DNA from: Aspergillus flavus
Taxonomy: Eukaryota; Ascomycota; Eurotiomycetes; Eurotiales; Aspergillaceae
Assembly (NCBI RefSeq): GCF_009017415.1
Contig: NC_092410.1
Coordinates: forward strand, 3,038,001 to 3,102,000
Direction: 5' to 3'
Length of the DNA: 64,000 nt
Shown here: positions 63,083 to 64,000 of the stretch, in pieces
Numbering within the stretch: the first letter of the stretch is position 1
How the letters are laid out: every line of letters starts with the position of its first letter
Notes under the pieces: generated by a model
Databases searched by the model: none
Told to the model about the DNA's origin: nothing
The model's input: the letters and a program-made list of their open reading frames with translations, nothing else
Translations under genes and position numbers: made by a program

Positions 63083-64000
63083 TTAACGGATCACCAGTTT
63101 CGAATATGGAATAACACTAACTTCTTCCACCAGGCCGTTTTCCGAAATACCTGGAACGGGCAATCCCTCGGCAAGTAGGCCTGGGAGATGGCCTTGGTCA
63201 CGTATCTCTGGCAGTATACTTCGAATATAGTTCCACATGGTGGTTGGAACGACCGCTAGGACTTCATTTGTGCCCGCTTTCAGATACTGGCTGATATCCG
63301 CCTTGGCGTCGGTGTAGTCTAACGGCGGGACCCTGTGTCCATTAATGGAGAGCTGAATGGCATGTAGGATTGATGGGAAGACGATGTAAGCGCCATCCGC
63401 GGTTCCGTTATCCCGACGGTGCGTGGTAGGTGGCCACTGGAAAGTGGTGCTATAGTAACCCAGCCCCGATGCGTTTCGGAGGATAGGGATCTGGCTCCAT
63501 GACACCAGTGTCGTCAATTCATGGGTCGTGTTATGCTTCCGGGCAATGGTCTTAGCATCACTGAGATTCGTTGGGGCTTCCCAATGCTCGGCAACGAGTT
63601 GCCAATTGGTCAGATTAAAGGGGCTCGCTGTTCGCTGGTGTTGAGGGAGCTCGATGTATCTGTCGCTGGATAGATGGATTCTTTCATGCGTGGTGTCAGA
63701 ACCCTGGTTGGCGACATGGGCAACCCAGCCGTCCCTTTGGTCATAAGTTGCACCGATCACCGAAGGAGGAGTCTCAATAGCATGGGTCTTTGGCTCTCCG
63801 GATTCATTCAGCCCCCGTGGAGAAAATGCGATGATCATTGTCTGGTTGCCTTGGAGCGAGACGGGCAGGGTCAAAGCATGATCCGTCACATTGTACGTGA
63901 AAACGGGGGACCTAGCACCCGTCCACGCGTTGAGGTAGAAGGGAACCTTATCCTTGGCAGAGCCAGTGACCGTGATATATCCGGAGGAAGTATTGGAATC
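63083..64000 (-). CDS. C-terminal part of a large secreted glycoside hydrolase-like protein (right-truncated)
   Basis: The frame is open from the right edge of the window (its 5' part lies outside) to a TAA at 63083. The 306 visible codons are rich in beta-strand patterns and N-glycosylation sites. The last 100 residues look like a galactose-binding-like jelly roll of the GH2/GH106 type: a GYYSTTFQWP start, IQLSINGHRVPPLDYTDAKADISQYLKAGTNEVLAVV and MWNYIRSIL. This pattern resembles fungal proteins annotated as alpha-L-rhamnosidase-like or family 2 sugar-binding proteins. The catalytic domain is not in the window, so the activity is uncertain. Confidence 0.65.
   Translation of the reverse strand, partial: DSNTSSGYITVTGSAKDKVPFYLNAWTGARSPVFTYNVTDHALTLPVSLQGNQTMIIAFSPRGLNESGEPKTHAIETPPSVIGATYDQRDGWVAHVANQGSDTTHERIHLSSDRYIELPQHQRTASPFNLTNWQLVAEHWEAPTNLSDAKTIARKHNTTHELTTLVSWSQIPILRNASGLGYYSTTFQWPPTTHRRDNGTADGAYIVFPSILHAIQLSINGHRVPPLDYTDAKADISQYLKAGTNEVLAVVPTTMWNYIRSILPEIRDQGHLPGLLAEGLPVPGISENGLVEEVSVIPYSKLVIR

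Overview
The window reads as nuclear DNA of a filamentous ascomycete of the Eurotiales, most like Aspergillus. Genes are compact and carry short 50-90 base GT-AG introns, often with CTAA/CTGA branch sites. The protein families fit this group: an azole-target sterol 14-alpha-demethylase of the Aspergillus Cyp51A type with its intron after the REK motif, a fungal ATP sulfurylase with a C-terminal APS-kinase-like domain, a PTH11/SAT4-type rhodopsin-domain protein, HET-domain and NACHT-ankyrin genes. I cannot name the species. Many genes were rebuilt by hand across introns; in each model the exon lengths sum to a multiple of three and conserved motifs stay in frame.

Bases 1 to about 40,750 are a housekeeping region. 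In order: NIPSNAP-family protein (left-truncated), choline/ethanolamine phosphotransferase, ribosomal protein eS27, a small conserved-looking protein, an FSH-type serine hydrolase, proteasome lid subunit Rpn5, bifunctional siroheme synthase, a cysteine form of selenoprotein K, deoxyribose-phosphate aldolase, a SPOUT RNA methyltransferase, pre-rRNA factor Ipi3, a long disordered protein, mitochondrial lipoyl synthase, phosphoserine phosphatase, PAPS reductase, a DUF2855 protein, ATP sulfurylase, a mitochondrial TPR-like protein and a serine carboxypeptidase. There is a sulfur theme: sulfate activation (ATP sulfurylase), PAPS reduction, the siroheme needed by sulfite reductase, lipoate synthesis, and serine supply for cysteine all lie within about 24 kb.

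Bases from about 40,950 to the right end are accessory. Here lie a HET-DUF2235 fusion, a tiny four-exon I9-type protease inhibitor, a small secreted cysteine-containing protein, an AT-rich island, an MFS transporter, a seven-exon rhodopsin-domain membrane protein, an FAD monooxygenase, a decayed P-loop (NACHT-like) fragment, CYP51, a decayed polyketide-synthase ketoreductase fragment, a PNP-NACHT-ankyrin NLR-like gene with an in-frame TAA in its N-terminal domain, and the C-terminal part of a secreted glycoside hydrolase-like protein.

The most interesting leads are in the accessory half. (1) A possible self/non-self or programmed-cell-death locus: HET-DUF2235 gene, neighbouring subtilisin-inhibitor gene, P-loop relic and broken or splice-dependent NLR. 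(2) A CYP51 gene directly beside the corpse of a reducing PKS, which raises the question whether this CYP51 was once a self-resistance gene of a biosynthetic cluster. No tRNA, rRNA, CRISPR array or intact transposon was recognised.
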